A stretch of DNA of 64,000 nucleotides. It comes from Tragulus kanchil (taxonomy: Eukaryota; Chordata; Mammalia; Artiodactyla; Tragulidae). The stretch is taken from the NCBI GenBank assembly GCA_022376925.1, contig JAIOJX010000003.1, forward strand, positions 33,490,874 to 33,554,873. The letters run 5' to 3'. Numbering within the stretch: position 1 is the stretch's first letter; each line of letters begins with the position of its first letter. The notes below the pieces were generated by a model. That model was not told the origin of the DNA. It made no database searches and worked only from the letters and a program-made list of their open reading frames with translations. Of this stretch, positions 10,234 through 22,098 are shown piece after piece. The position numbers and the translations under genes are program-made.

Positions 10234-12486
10234 TAAAAATATGTCTTTTTAAATGAGGTTGTCTTCTTCCACGTGGGAAGGTATTTATTAAAATAAATCA
10301 GAATTGAAATGACTGCATAGATTTTGCCAAGAATTCTACACTATTAAAACTTCTGAAATTGCCATGATTTCAAATATGATATTATACTGTTGGATTCTTC
10401 TTCAGAAAATATAATTTTAATTCAAAGAAAAGAAGATATGCTAAAATGACAAAGTTAATACATTCTGAGTAGGAAAATTCTTCTTTTAAAATTATGGCTT
10501 TTATGTCATTTTTTAAAACTAAATTATATACTTCCTTTCTCTGCAAAATGACAGAAAAGACTATCTGCAAAAAGAGAAATGACAAAATCCGCTACAGAAA
10601 AATATCTAGAAATTCTGGCTAAAATTCACCTACACCCTTTAAAACACAATGTGAACTTGTAAGGAAATATAAGGTAGTGGCATTTTGTATACCAGAAATG
10701 ACTGGAGAAAGAACAGAAGAACAAAGAGGTAACTTCATAAACTAAAGTTTCAACTTCTCCAAGATGTGTTCATCTTGGGTTTCAAGTGTATGAATTCTGC
10801 TGCCTACTTCATGGTCAGAAAATACAGCCTGTACACACAAGGGCTAGAAATTGTAATAATCCTCTGTAGTCAGGACACCCGAAGGGCTATTAATTTTTAG
10901 TAGTAACTAGAAATTTATAACCCATCCAATAACATAAGAAAACAATAACAGCTAAAAACACTGTCTTTCTCAGTCCAGACTTGGGTAGGAAAAAATAACT
11001 TCTTCATGAGAAGGCCTCATCATGGAACAACTCTCATGGGTTTGGGGTTTGAAATTATAATGTTCATGTGATCTTGGAATTCTAGAATGAGGAAGTAACA
11101 TTAAAGATTACACAGAGTCAGTAAGAAACTTGGGGTACCTGGCAAGAGTAAAATTCCTCCAGAAGGACAAGTGCTCTGACAAGGATTCTCACAGGTAAAA
11201 CCCCGCTTACTGAGCCACCAGGGAAGCCCTTACATGTATTCTATTTGAGATTAAATGCGATTTTGGAATTTGATTCATATCTTTCACAAATCCCAGAGAA
11301 TTCTATTTCTAGCTCTTTAGGTAGTATTGCCTCTGACATAATCTCTATTCTCTTGTTTTGTAAAAATATGTCTTTTAAATGAGGTTGTCTTCTTCCACGT
11401 GGGAAGGTATTTATTAAAATAAATCAGAATTGAAATGACTGCATAGATTTTGCCAAGAATTCTACACTATTAAAACTTCTGAAATTGCCATGATTTCAAA
11501 TATGATATTATACTGTTGGATTCTTCTTCAGAAAATATAATTTTAATTCAAAGAAAAGAAGATATGCTAAAATGACAAAGTTAATACATTCTGAGTAGGA
11601 AAATTCTTCTTTTAAAATTATGGCTTTTATGTCATTTTTTAAAACTAAATTATATACTTCCTTTCTCTGCAAAATGACAGAAAAGACTATCTGCAAAAAG
11701 AGAAATGACAAAATCCGCTACAGAAAAATATCTAGAAATTCTGGCTAAAATTCACCTACACCCTTTAAAACACAATGTGAACTTGTAAGGAAATATAAGG
11801 TAGTGGCATTTTGTATACCAGAAATGACTGGAGAAAGAACAGAAGAACAAAGAGGTAACTTCATAAACTAAAGTTTCAACTTCTCCAAGATGTGTTCATC
11901 TTGGGTTTCAAGTGTATGAATTCTGCTGCCTACTTCATGGTCAGAAAATACAGCCTGTACACACAAGGGCTAGAAATTGTAATAATCCTCTGTAGTCAGG
12001 ACACCCGAAGGGCTATTAATTTTTAGTAGTAACTAGAAATTTATAACCCATCCAATAACATAAGAAAACAATAACAGCTAAAAACACTGTCTTTCTCAGT
12101 CCAGACTTGGGTAGGAAAAAATAACTTCTTCATGAGAAGGCCTCATCATGGAACAACTCTCATGGGTTTGGGGTTTGAAATTATAATGTTCATGTGATCT
12201 TGGAATTCTAGAATGAGGAAGTAACATTAAAGATTACACAGAGTCAGTAAGAAACTTGGGGTACCTGGCAAGAGTAAAATTCCTCCAGAAGGACAAGTGC
12301 TCTGACAAGGATTCTCACAGGTAAAACCCCGCTTACTGAGCCACCAGGGAAGCCCTTACATGTATTCTATTTGAGATTAAATGCGATTTTGGAATTTGAT
12401 TCATATCTTTCACAAATCCCAGAGAATTCTATTTCTAGCTCTTTAGGTAGTATTGCCTCTGACATAATCTCTATTCTCTTGTTTTG
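10234..12486. repeat. Tandem duplication D1 (unit about 1,127 bp, two copies)
   Basis: Copy 1 is 10234-11360 and copy 2 is 11361-12486, directly abutting. They match almost base for base; one visible difference is a shorter T-run in copy 2 near 11370. The unit is otherwise AT-rich with no family recognised, apart from a short SINE scrap ending 'gccaccagggaagccc' at about 11211-11229. The same 67-codon reverse frame appears in both copies and is not a gene. Confidence 0.9.
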
Positions 12487-14598
12487 AAAATACCATTGGA
12501 AATATGTTAGATTTTCTCATTCTCTCTTTTTACCTCTCCTATTTTCCGTCTACTTTGCTTTCTCTGTTAAATAAGAATATATTTTCTTCAGCTGTGTCTA
12601 AGGTTTCAAGAATTTTATCTTTGGCTGTTTCATATCAATACTTATCCCATTCATTTGGTTTTACATTTAAATACGTTTTTGTAAAAATTCTGAAAGTTCC
12701 AGTTAGCAATTTTTCAAATTTTCCTTGTCTTCCTCTTTTCTGGATATGCTATTTTTAATTGTTTTGAGTCTTTCCATTATATCTTTAATCATCTTTAACA
12801 TACTCATTTCACAGTATATATCAGAGAGTTCTGTCTTTGAATGTCTTGAGAGTGGAGGTCCTTTTAATACTGCTGGGTTTTCTGTCTCTTGTTCGCATGG
12901 ATTGTTTTGTTTTGTTTTTTTTTTTCATGTCTTCAGTAATGTTGATTGTAAAATCCTTTATAAATTACACTCATTCCTGAGTCCACATTCAAAGTATAAT
13001 AACTATAATATAAATTTTTATTGAATCTCTAAGCAGTATGCCATAATTGCAATTAAGAAAAACATGTATAGGGAGGTTTTGGTTCAAGATAATAAACCAG
13101 ATTCATATGCTAAAGATTTTCTCCAAATTCCACTGAAATATCAGGAAAGATGCATAACAGGGAATAATCCATAACAGTGCTGAGAGAGGGAGGGAACCCC
13201 ATCAGCACACCAGAGATGTGACAGAGGACCAGAAGAGAGAACACACATGGGATTCTTATTTCCAGGGAGCCAGGGTAGAAGAAGGTCAAGTCCAGAGTCC
13301 TCAGTCTGGGAAAAGACCCAGCAAATGTGAACTCTTTCCTCTTAACTGTTAAGTGCAGTCATGGCAGGTGTATATAGAAAGCAGGAATGGGTGGCAATAC
13401 AGTAATCAGCATATGGGTAAAAGGACAGTATACTAAACTCTGGAAGGACAAGTGCTCTGACAAGGATTCTCACAGGTAAAACCCCGCTTACTGAGCCACC
13501 AGGGAAGCCCTTACATGTATTCTATTTGAGATTAAATGCGATTTTGGAATTTGATTCATATCTTTCACAAATCCCAGAGAATTCTATTTCTAGCTCTTTA
13601 GGTAGTATTGCCTCTGACATAATCTCTATTCTCTTGTTTTGAAAATACCATTGGAAATATGTTAGATTTTCTCATTCTCTCTTTTTACCTCTCCTATTTT
13701 CCGTCTACTTTGCTTTCTCTGTTAAATAAGAATATATTTTCTTCAGCTGTGTCTAAGGTTTCAAGAATTTTATCTTTGGCTGTTTCATATCAATACTTAT
13801 CCCATTCATTTGGTTTTACATTTAAATACGTTTTTGTAAAAATTCTGAAAGTTCCAGTTAGCAATTTTTCAAATTTTCCTTGTCTTCCTCTTTTCTGGAT
13901 ATGCTATTTTTAATTGTTTTGAGTCTTTCCATTATATCTTTAATCATCTTTAACATACTCATTTCACAGTATATATCAGAGAGTTCTGTCTTTGAATGTC
14001 TTGAGAGTGGAGGTCCTTTTAATACTGCTGGGTTTTCTGTCTCTTGTTCGCATGGATTGTTTTGTTTTGTTTTTTTTTTTCATGTCTTCAGTAATGTTGA
14101 TTGTAAAATCCTTTATAAATTACACTCATTCCTGAGTCCACATTCAAAGTATAATAACTATAATATAAATTTTTATTGAATCTCTAAGCAGTATGCCATA
14201 ATTGCAATTAAGAAAAACATGTATAGGGAGGTTTTGGTTCAAGATAATAAACCAGATTCATATGCTAAAGATTTTCTCCAAATTCCACTGAAATATCAGG
14301 AAAGATGCATAACAGGGAATAATCCATAACAGTGCTGAGAGAGGGAGGGAACCCCATCAGCACACCAGAGATGTGACAGAGGACCAGAAGAGAGAACACA
14401 CATGGGATTCTTATTTCCAGGGAGCCAGGGTAGAAGAAGGTCAAGTCCAGAGTCCTCAGTCTGGGAAAAGACCCAGCAAATGTGAACTCTTTCCTCTTAA
14501 CTGTTAAGTGCAGTCATGGCAGGTGTATATAGAAAGCAGGAATGGGTGGCAATACAGTAATCAGCATATGGGTAAAAGGACAGTATACTAAACTCTGG
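12289..14598. repeat. Tandem duplication D2 (unit about 1,155 bp), overlapping D1
   Basis: Copy 1 is about 12289-13443 and copy 2 about 13444-14598. The first ~200 bp of the unit is also the last part of D1, so that segment occurs three times (about 11162-11360, 12289-12486, 13444-13641). The copies are virtually identical, including two duplicated open frames of 84 and 99 codons. Confidence 0.9.
12487..12960 (-). mobile_element. Possible old L1/HAL1-type fragment
   Basis: T-rich text such as 'cttcagctgtgtctaagg', 'cattcatttggttttacatt' and 'gttttgagtctttccatt' resembles the reverse strand of an ancient LINE. The translated frames (12504-12758, 12725-13024) are Phe/Leu/Ser rich because of the T-rich strand. 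A second copy lies at 13642-14115 through D2. Confidence 0.4.
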
Positions 14599-15002
14599 AC
14601 CACATCTCCTACCCCTTCTCCTCTACCCATACAGAAACCTGGAAGCAGGAGTGTTTGCACAGAGACAAAAACAGAGCTGAATTTACTGAAGACATCTATA
14701 TCTTCCAGGGCAGTAAGGGTGGGAAGGGCATTCCTTGGGAATAAAGTCCCTCTCATTATGACATGTGGAATAGGAAAAGCTCTCTTTCACCCCCAAGAGA
14801 GCAAGTCAGTGAAATCCAAGAAGGAAAGTCAATCCATTCAAATACTTAATATGAAGGAAAGGGTGAGTTTCCTTAGGCATAAGATAAAAGTATATGTTTC
14901 TTCTCTTACCAAGGAAAAGACAACCAGAAAGTTCCGAAGGAGGAAAAATAAACCAGTTAAAACAAGAAAATCATTGTCTATAGCCAAAGCATTTTTGTCA
15001 CT
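14599..15002. other. Unassigned sequence containing a 157-codon frame
   Basis: The frame 14542-15015 (+) is the longest non-repeat frame in this part. It begins inside the D2 duplication and ends in a Bov-tA, is Lys/Ser/Arg rich near its end and shows no domain. I do not call it a gene. Confidence 0.35.
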
Positions 15003-15209
15003 GTTGTTTAGTTGAGAAGTCGTGTCTTGATTCTTTGTGACCCCATGGACTACTGCCTGCCAGGCTCCCCTTTCCATGGGATTTCCCAGGCAAGAACATG
15101 GGAGTGGGTTCCCATCTCCTATTCCAGGGGAGCTTCCCAACCCAGGATCAAATCCACGTCACCTGCATTGCAGGAGGATTATTTATCACTAAGCCACCAG
15201 AGAAGCCCC
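15003..15209 (-). mobile_element. Bov-tA SINE
   Basis: Reverse copy: 'gaccccatggactactgcct', 'cccaacccaggatcaaatcc', 'ctgcattgcaggaggatt', ending 'gccaccagagaagcccc'. Confidence 0.88.
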
Positions 15210-15414
15210 AACACCTGAAGAGTCGTATGAATAATTAATTGTAAAATGATGCTGAGCATCTAATAGGGCAGGAGAGAAGCCATGTGATACTGACTCTAAC
15301 CCTCCCTTGAGTGACACAAGCTTTGTGACAAATACTTTATTTCTTATAGTCTGGCTATGAATAACAATAGCAAATATGGATTGTTTCTCAACTTTAAAAA
15401 TATACCTATAGTCA

Positions 15415-15842
15415 CCAACAGTCAAAGAGGGTTCCCTTTTCTCCATACCCTCTTCAGCATATATGCAAGGCGGCAGTGGAAACAGAGAGAGAGTAAACAG
15501 ACTTGTGGACCCAGCAGGGGAAGGAGGGGGTGGATGGGAGCACATGGAAGAGTAGCGTTGAAACATGCATATTACCATATGCAAAACAGATAGTAGGAAT
15601 TTGCTGTTATGATACACAGAGGATTGGACAGTTTGGGCCCAAACAGGGATTAGGCTCTGTGATGAATGTAGAGGGGTGAGATGAGGTGGGAGGTTGGAGG
15701 GAGGTTCCAGAGGGAGGGGACACATGTATATCCATGGTTGACTCATGTTGCTGTATGGCAGAAGCCAACACAATAAATATTGCAAAACAATTACCCTCCA
15801 ATTAAAAATAAATAAATTTATAAATAAATACATATATATATA
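15415..15842 (+). mobile_element. 5'-truncated L1 (ruminant-type 3' UTR) with target-site duplication
   Basis: The body ends with 'atggcagaagccaacacaat', 'aaacaattaccctccaatta' and an AAAT/TA-rich tail, the usual ruminant L1 3' end. 'tatacctatagtca' occurs at 15401-15414 and again at 15843-15856, a 14-bp target-site duplication. The 222-codon reverse frame covering it (15189-15857) is antisense L1 and is rejected. Confidence 0.85.
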
Positions 15843-15856
15843 TATACCTATAGTCA

Positions 15857-16064
15857 AAGCACAGAAGACTAATACTTACAAAGCAAAATGCAATATCTAT
15901 AAACCTTAGCAATGTAGAAAACTACAGCTTGGAGATGTATAAATCTGGAAAAGGCAAAAAAGACAGAGAACAAGAAAACCGTCTAAAGTTGATGATTGTG
16001 AAGTAGAAGTCTAAGAGATTATTGTGTTAAATTATGGAAATTTAATAGAATAAATTAAATTAAT
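15857..16064. other. Unassigned AT-rich sequence
   Basis: Nothing recognised between the L1 and the tRNA pseudogene. Confidence 0.4.
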
Positions 16065-16128
16065 GCTCAGATCATTCAGTCAGAAGGGCATCAGACTTTT
16101 AATCTGAGGGTCCAGAATTCATGCATAT
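16065..16128 (+). pseudogene. tRNA-Lys(UUU) pseudogene
   Basis: The anticodon arm is intact: stem TCAGA/TCTGA around loop CTTTTAA, with anticodon TTT. It sits in 'gggcatcagacttttaatct' followed by 'gagggtccag'. The D arm is degraded ('cattcagtcagaagg' where tRNA-Lys has AGCTCAGTCGGTAGA). The T arm is broken ('attcatgca' instead of GTTCAAGTC) and the 3' acceptor strand is missing, so it cannot be functional. Confidence 0.75.
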
Positions 16129-16285
16129 CAAATAAAACAAATTAATAGTATATCAAATATAACAAAAATACAGCAAAGAGGAAAAAATAAGAGAAACCAT
16201 AATTAGCTAAATTCTTCCTATTTCATAAAGGGAGTTAATTACTTTCTGTTTAAAGGTGACAACTCAAGAAATGGGGCCTACAAAA
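16129..16285. other. AT-rich sequence including the L1 target
   Basis: Holds 'agaaatggggcctacaaaa' at about 16267-16285, which recurs after the L1 as a target-site duplication. Nothing else is recognised. Confidence 0.5.
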
Positions 16286-17149
16286 GCACATGAAATGATG
16301 TTCAATCTCGCTTATTATTAGAGAAATGCAAATTAAAACTACAATGAGATACCACCTCACACCTGTCCGAATGGCCATCATCAAAAAATCTGCAGACAAT
16401 AAATGCTGCAAAGGATGCAGAGAAAAGGGAACCCTCTTGCATTGCTGGTGGGAATGTAAATTAATACAGCCTCTATGGAAGACAGTATGGAGATTTCTTA
16501 AAAAACTAAAAATAGAAACACCCTATGACCCAGCAATCCCACTATTAGGCTTATATCCTGATGAAATCAAAACTGAAAGAAGCACCTGTACCCCAATGTT
16601 CATTGCAGCTCTCTATACAATAGCCAGAACATGGAAGTAACCTAGATGTCCATTGACGAACGAATGGATCCAGAAGCTCTGGTACATATATACAATGGAA
16701 TACTACTCAGCTGTTAAAAGAAATGCAGAAGACTCAGTCCTAATGAGGTGGCTGGCTCTAGAACCTATCATCAAAAGTGAAGTAAGTCAAAAAGAGAAAG
16801 ACAAATACAGTATACTAACACACATATATGGAATCTGGTAGGACGGTCTTGATAATGGAAAAACAGACAGAGCATAGACATAGGGACATTGTGGGGAAGA
16901 AATAGGGAGGGGGAAGCATGGAGGGAGTAACATGGAAACCTATACTGTTATGTGTGGAAAACATAGCTATTGTCATTGTGCTAAGGGAATAGGAGTGCTT
17001 ACAATGGCTTGGGGCGAAGGTCTGGAGGGGTGGGATGGGGGTAACTGGGGGGGGGTGGGACCATGGATATGCATATGACTGATCTGGGAATACACATGTG
17101 TGAACAACAAAACTCTGTAAAACCTTTAAAATAAAGAATAAAAAAAAAA
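16286..17149 (+). mobile_element. 5'-truncated L1 with ORF2 C-terminus, 3' UTR and target-site duplication
   Basis: About 860 bp of L1 3' end finishing with 'tgaacaacaaaactctgtaa', 'aataaagaat' and an A-run. The target 'agaaatggggcctacaaaa' before it is repeated after it (17150-17168) with one difference. This is one of the better-preserved LINE insertions in the window. Confidence 0.9.
16326..16841 (+). pseudogene. L1 ORF2 C-terminal remnant
   Basis: ORF2p is the L1 endonuclease/reverse transcriptase; only its C-terminal part remains here. The first frame (16326-16640) contains '[20 protein letters not shown]' and '[13 protein letters not shown]', diagnostic of the L1 ORF2 tail. A stop after 'ARTWK' and a frame change lead to a second frame (16653-16841) with 'WYIYTMEYYSAVKRN' and 'SEVSQKEKDKY'. 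Neither frame has the RT or endonuclease domains. Confidence 0.9.
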
Positions 17150-17168
17150 AGAAATGGGGCCTATAAAA

Positions 17169-17571
17169 ACACATTATTAAATATATCAAACAATCCCCAA
17201 AGTTCTGAAACCAGAATTATTTTAAGTACTTATCTCCAGAGAAAGCAGGAATGTTCCCCATCTATTTTACATAGTTCTGTTTTGTCTTATCTTTTTGTTC
17301 CATGCATTTATTGAATTAGCAACTAAATAATAATAATAACAAATTTATACTTTTAGGAAAGATTAGAAATCACCATCATTCTAGAATATTTTTCCAAATT
17401 CCATATATAACTAAATATCAAAATATTTAAGACTGAAAATGCATGAGAGAAAAAATTTGAGAAGAAATTATGGCACAGATTCTTTTTAAGATGAACTACT
17501 TCAACATACACTTATAATTTATCAGGAGAAAAATTTTAAGATATTACTTTAGTTTTAAAAACCACATAACC
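17169..17571. other. Unassigned AT-rich sequence
   Basis: Nothing recognised. The right end holds 'aaaaaccacataacc', the left target-site duplication of the following SINE-X. Confidence 0.45.
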
Positions 17572-17900
17572 GGGGCTTCCCCTGGTGGTCCAGTGGGTAA
17601 GGGCACCACCTTGCAGTGCAAGGGGCGCCGGTTCGATCCCTAGCCTGGGAAGATCCCACGTGCCGTGGAGCGGCTGGACCTATGTGTCCAATTACCGAGC
17701 CGGAGCTCTGGAGCGCATGTGCCCAGAGCCGGTGCTCTGCGACAACAGAGGCCACTGTGATGGGAGGCCCACAGGAGCCAAAGAACAAAGATGGATGAAA
17801 ATAGAGAAATGAAAGACCAATAGAAGTGGCCCGCCTGCTCCCCTCCCTCCCCAACCCAACCCTCGCCCAAAATAAATAAATAAATAAATCTAAACAAAAA
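17572..17900 (+). mobile_element. SINE-X, long-tail type, full length
   Basis: A reference-quality copy: tRNA-Glu head with 'cctggtggtccagtgggtaa' and B box 'ggttcgatccc', unique body, 'gaccaatagaagtggcccgc', C/T-rich extension and AAAT tail. Both sides carry 'aaaaccacataacc'. The overlapping frames of 60-117 codons are SINE sequence. Confidence 0.93.
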
Positions 17901-18164
17901 AAAACCACATAACCATAAAATTATATTTGGCATCTCTTACTTATTCCGTGCCCATAAGTGAGCTATTTATCACTGAATTTTAATTTTTTCAAAATCACAT
18001 ATATAAGCCTAATCTCTGTAAAGGTTGGCAGAATTAAATCAGATTATTTTAATGAAATTTTTAACTTATTTCTGATTTCAAAGCTGTCAGATTATTGGTA
18101 TCAATATCTACATAATAAATACCTGCCTGTGTTTATATCATCAAAAAGAAAATAATTCAGGATA

Positions 18165-18350
18165 GCTTAATGGAGGGATCACAGATGTTTTTGAACAAAG
18201 ACAAGTTCACATCCTAGCTCTGACATCTTGTGGGTTTGTGGCATCAGACAGGTAACTTAAACTTTCCAAAACTCACATTCTGGATTTGCACACTGGGGAT
18301 GGTAATCCATCTCAATGATATGTTCAAAGGATATTAAGTCTTATCACCTG
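18165..18350 (+). mobile_element. MIR SINE
   Basis: 'cacatcctagctctgacatc', 'ggcatcagacaggtaactta', 'cacactggggatggtaatcc' follow the MIR order (split-site tRNA-derived half, then core). Confidence 0.7.
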
Positions 18351-18372
18351 ACTGTTTTCACTTACATAGATG

Positions 18373-20623
18373 ATTCCAGACAGATGAAATGTTATAGCTG
18401 GAATTTTTTCTTCCCCCTTCTGCCTCACTGTCTGTAGTGGACATCTGTCATGTAAAACAGATGAATTTAAAGTCCTATGTAGGTTTGGAGAATGCCCCCA
18501 CTTCTAAGTCTTGGCTGAGATCCAAGATGACAAGGCGCTGAATATATTGAACACTTCTTTTCCCAACTTCCTCTCTTGCACACAGGGTAAGGCACATAAC
18601 CTTGACTCTGACAATCAGAGAATCAGACCTAGATTTCAGACCTGGCGCACAAGAGAACAAAGTTCTGAGGAATGCACATTCTCCTTCCCGACAATGCCTA
18701 CAGGAGCAAAAACTGTAAGTTGAGATTCCTGATATAGAAGTGTTGCAATGGAAGCTGTCACTGCTGGGCTTCAGAGTGGGTGAGAGCAGCCATGTTCTCA
18801 TGAGTGGTTTTGTCGCCCTTCCAATCAGTCTGTGAGCTGCCCAATATCTTTAATAAACATTTCACTGTTTGCAACTACGAACAGACTGGTATGCTGTGTA
18901 GTGTTATTTCCTAATATTGCTGGGATCTCTCCTAGAAATCCTTAAACCTGTCCAATGCCAAATCTACGTCCAGAAGAGGTTCAGAGAAATAGTCCTATAG
19001 GACAAGCATTTGTCATTTGTGCTCACAGAATTTTCACTGAAGACCAGCATGAACCCTGGAGGATGGGAGAGCTACAGAAAGACCAGAGTTAGGCAAATGA
19101 TACAAAAGCTAGAAAAGGAGGGTTCCAGAAACTGCAGAAAAAAATGGATGCTGCCAAAGTTAAAGATGGGAGTAAACACCCCTTAAGTGCTTCACTTCCT
19201 CTTTAGGGGAAGGAATTCGTGGGGTTCTGGTTGAACACAGCATAGTTGTATCTTATTAGATGGAATCATGATTTCCTGATTGTCTTCATTTGAGAAAAGG
19301 AGGGGTACAGGTGCCAGGGGCTTCCCAGGTGGCGCTAGTAGTAAAGAACTCACTTACCAAGGCAGGAGACATAAGAGACACAAGGTTTTACTTTTGTTTT
19401 AAATATTTGTATTTAATTTGGCTGTGCTGAATCTTTGTTGCCCCATGAGAAATCTAGTTCCCTGACCAGGGATTGAACCCAAGTCCCCTGCATTGGAATT
19501 CCAGACAGATGAAATGTTATAGCTGGAATTTTTTCTTCCCCCTTCTGCCTCACTGTCTGTAGTGGACATCTGTCATGTAAAACAGATGAATTTAAAGTCC
19601 TATGTAGGTTTGGAGAATGCCCCCACTTCTAAGTCTTGGCTGAGATCCAAGATGACAAGGCGCTGAATATATTGAACACTTCTTTTCCCAACTTCCTCTC
19701 TTGCACACAGGGTAAGGCACATAACCTTGACTCTGACAATCAGAGAATCAGACCTAGATTTCAGACCTGGCGCACAAGAGAACAAAGTTCTGAGGAATGC
19801 ACATTCTCCTTCCCGACAATGCCTACAGGAGCAAAAACTGTAAGTTGAGATTCCTGATATAGAAGTGTTGCAATGGAAGCTGTCACTGCTGGGCTTCAGA
19901 GTGGGTGAGAGCAGCCATGTTCTCATGAGTGGTTTTGTCGCCCTTCCAATCAGTCTGTGAGCTGCCCAATATCTTTAATAAACATTTCACTGTTTGCAAC
20001 TACGAACAGACTGGTATGCTGTGTAGTGTTATTTCCTAATATTGCTGGGATCTCTCCTAGAAATCCTTAAACCTGTCCAATGCCAAATCTACGTCCAGAA
20101 GAGGTTCAGAGAAATAGTCCTATAGGACAAGCATTTGTCATTTGTGCTCACAGAATTTTCACTGAAGACCAGCATGAACCCTGGAGGATGGGAGAGCTAC
20201 AGAAAGACCAGAGTTAGGCAAATGATACAAAAGCTAGAAAAGGAGGGTTCCAGAAACTGCAGAAAAAAATGGATGCTGCCAAAGTTAAAGATGGGAGTAA
20301 ACACCCCTTAAGTGCTTCACTTCCTCTTTAGGGGAAGGAATTCGTGGGGTTCTGGTTGAACACAGCATAGTTGTATCTTATTAGATGGAATCATGATTTC
20401 CTGATTGTCTTCATTTGAGAAAAAGGAGGGGGTACAGGTGCCAGGGGCTTCCCAGGTGGCGCTAGTAGTAAAGAACTCACTTACCAAGGCAGGAGACATA
20501 AGAGACACAAGGTTTTACTTTTGTTTTAAATATTTGTATTTAATTTGGCTGTGCTGAATCTTTGTTGCCCCATGAGAAATCTAGTTCCCTGACCAGGGAT
20601 TGAACCCAAGTCCCCTGCATTGG
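18373..20623. repeat. Tandem duplication D3 (unit about 1,125 bp)
   Basis: Copy 1 is 18373-19497 and copy 2 is 19498-20623. The second copy starts abruptly inside a reverse CHR SINE. Differences are homopolymer length changes, e.g. 'gagaaaaggaggggtac' in copy 1 against 'gagaaaaaggagggggtac' in copy 2. Frames of 70 and 108 codons are duplicated with it. The middle of the unit has no recognised family. Confidence 0.92.
19318..19497. mobile_element. Bov-tA head with reverse CHR insertion, truncated by the D3 junction
   Basis: 'ggggcttcccaggtggcgct' begins a forward Bov-tA. After 'aagagacacaagg' a reverse CHR follows ('ctgaccagggattgaaccca') and is cut at the start of D3 copy 2. The complete arrangement is at 20446-20825. 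Confidence 0.8.
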
Positions 20624-20825
20624 GAGCATGGTGTCCTTCCACTTCACCACCAGGGAAATCCCAAGAGACAAGAGCTTGATCCCTGGGTCAGAAAGATCCC
20701 CTGGAGGAGGGCATGGCAATCCACTCCACTCTTTCTTGAAGAATTCCATGGACAGAGGAGCCTGGGGGACTACAGTCCTTAGAGTCACAAAGAGTCAGAC
20801 ATGACTGCAGCAACTTAGCGCGCAT
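20446..20825 (+). mobile_element. Bov-tA SINE interrupted by a reverse CHR SINE
   Basis: Bov-tA segments at about 20446-20507 and 20671-20825 ('gatccctgggtcagaaagat', 'cacaaagagtcagacatgac') flank a reverse CHR at about 20508-20662 ('ttaatttggctgtgctgaat', 'ccctgaccagggattgaacc'). 'aagagaca' flanks the CHR on both sides as a target-site duplication. Confidence 0.85.
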
Positions 20826-20862
20826 GCACCTAGGTGCCAGGTAGACAAGGGTGGGGCTTGTC

Positions 20863-21300
20863 ATGGTTAAATGTGTGCATCAGCTTGACTGGGACAAAGG
20901 ATACCCATACAGCTGGTAAAACATTTCTTGGTGTGTCTGTGAATATGCTTCTGAAAGACACTAGCATTTGGATCAGTAGAATGGATAAAGACAAGCATGC
21001 CCAGCAACACAGGTGCCCGTGACTCAATCCACAGAAAACCTGAATCAAACAAAAAGGCAGAAGGTGGGAGAATTTGCTTTCTGCTTATGCTGGGGCATCC
21101 ATATTCTCATGCCCTGACCAGGCTCCTAGTTCTCGAGCCTCCAAACTTGAATGAATTACACCGTTGGCTTTCCATGGGCCTCCAGCTTGCATAGAGCAGA
21201 CTGGGAGACTTTCCAGTTTCCATAATCACATAAGCAAACTCCTATCAGTCTCCTAATAGATATAGAGACAGACAACTGTAGATATAATTTCTCTGGAGGA
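20863..21300 (+). mobile_element. Ancient ERVL-type LTR fragment
   Basis: 'catcagcttgactgggaca', 'agctggtaaaaca', 'aacaaaaaggcagaaggtgg', 'gaattacaccgttggctttc' and 'taatttctctggagg' follow the order of an old mammalian ERVL-class LTR. No coding sequence is present. The exact family is not settled. Confidence 0.55.
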
Positions 21301-21763
21301 CCCAAATTTATATGCATACTTAGAAAGTCTTCAATGGCCAGAAGATTAATTCCACAAAGGATTAATTGATGGACTTGGAGCAACAGAAGAGAGGTCTCTG
21401 GAGGCTTACCACTTGCCTTATTTCTACTGCTTGTCCTGTTCAAGAGTTTTAAGTGCTGTATGCATTAAAAACATGCTAATGAATTTTGGGGGTGATACAC
21501 AGAAGAGAGACTAAGGTCACTATAGAAATATGGCTTGTAAAGTATTCAGTGCCCACGGCATCTACCTATGGGCTGGGTTAGGCAAGTAACTTGCTCCAGT
21601 TGGCTACATTTATCATGTCGTTGGCATTCCATGGGTTTATGCATGTACACAGATTAGAGTAAGACTGGGCACATAAGTAGTGTTTGATAAATAGGAGCTA
21701 CTAAATAATTATTATTTTTATTAGACCTACCTAACAAGGACCTGGTTTTTCATTCATAAGTCT

Positions 21764-21933
21764 GGGTTTCCTTGTGACTCAGATTATAAAGAATCCACCC
21801 ACAATGTGGGAGACCTGAGTTCAATTTCTGGGTTGGGAAGATCCCCTGGAGGAAGGCATGGCAACCCATTCTAGTATCCTTGCCTGGAGACTCCCTATGG
21901 ACAGAGGAGCCTGGTGGGCTATAGTCCATGGGA
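21764..21933 (+). mobile_element. Bov-tA SINE with target-site duplication
   Basis: Head 'gggtttccttgtgactcaga', body 'ttgcctggagactccctatg', 'acagaggagcctggtgggct'. 'tcataagtct' occurs immediately before and after. A second copy at 22858-23027 comes from D4. Confidence 0.9.
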
Positions 21934-22098
21934 TCATAAGTCTAGGGGTCTGTGAAAGATTGTAATAAATGTAGTAGCTGCAACAGGTACAATTTTCTGA
22001 CCACCAAGTCATTCACTGTCCTTGAAGGGGAGGTGCTATTAGCAAGAGAATCAGGATGAAGCAGAGGAGGTAAGAGAGACTGTAGCAATGAAACCTAC

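Noticed and set aside
14542..15015. A 157-codon forward frame rich in Lys and Ser
   Set aside because: It begins inside a tandem duplication, ends in a Bov-tA, and has no recognisable domain or splice context.
15189..15857. A 222-codon reverse open frame
   Set aside because: It lies antisense to an L1 3' UTR with target-site duplications and part of a Bov-tA; there is no protein domain.
17557..17900. A functional tRNA-Glu gene at the SINE head
   Set aside because: The head has A- and B-box-like motifs but no tRNA cloverleaf, and it continues into the SINE body with flanking target-site duplications.
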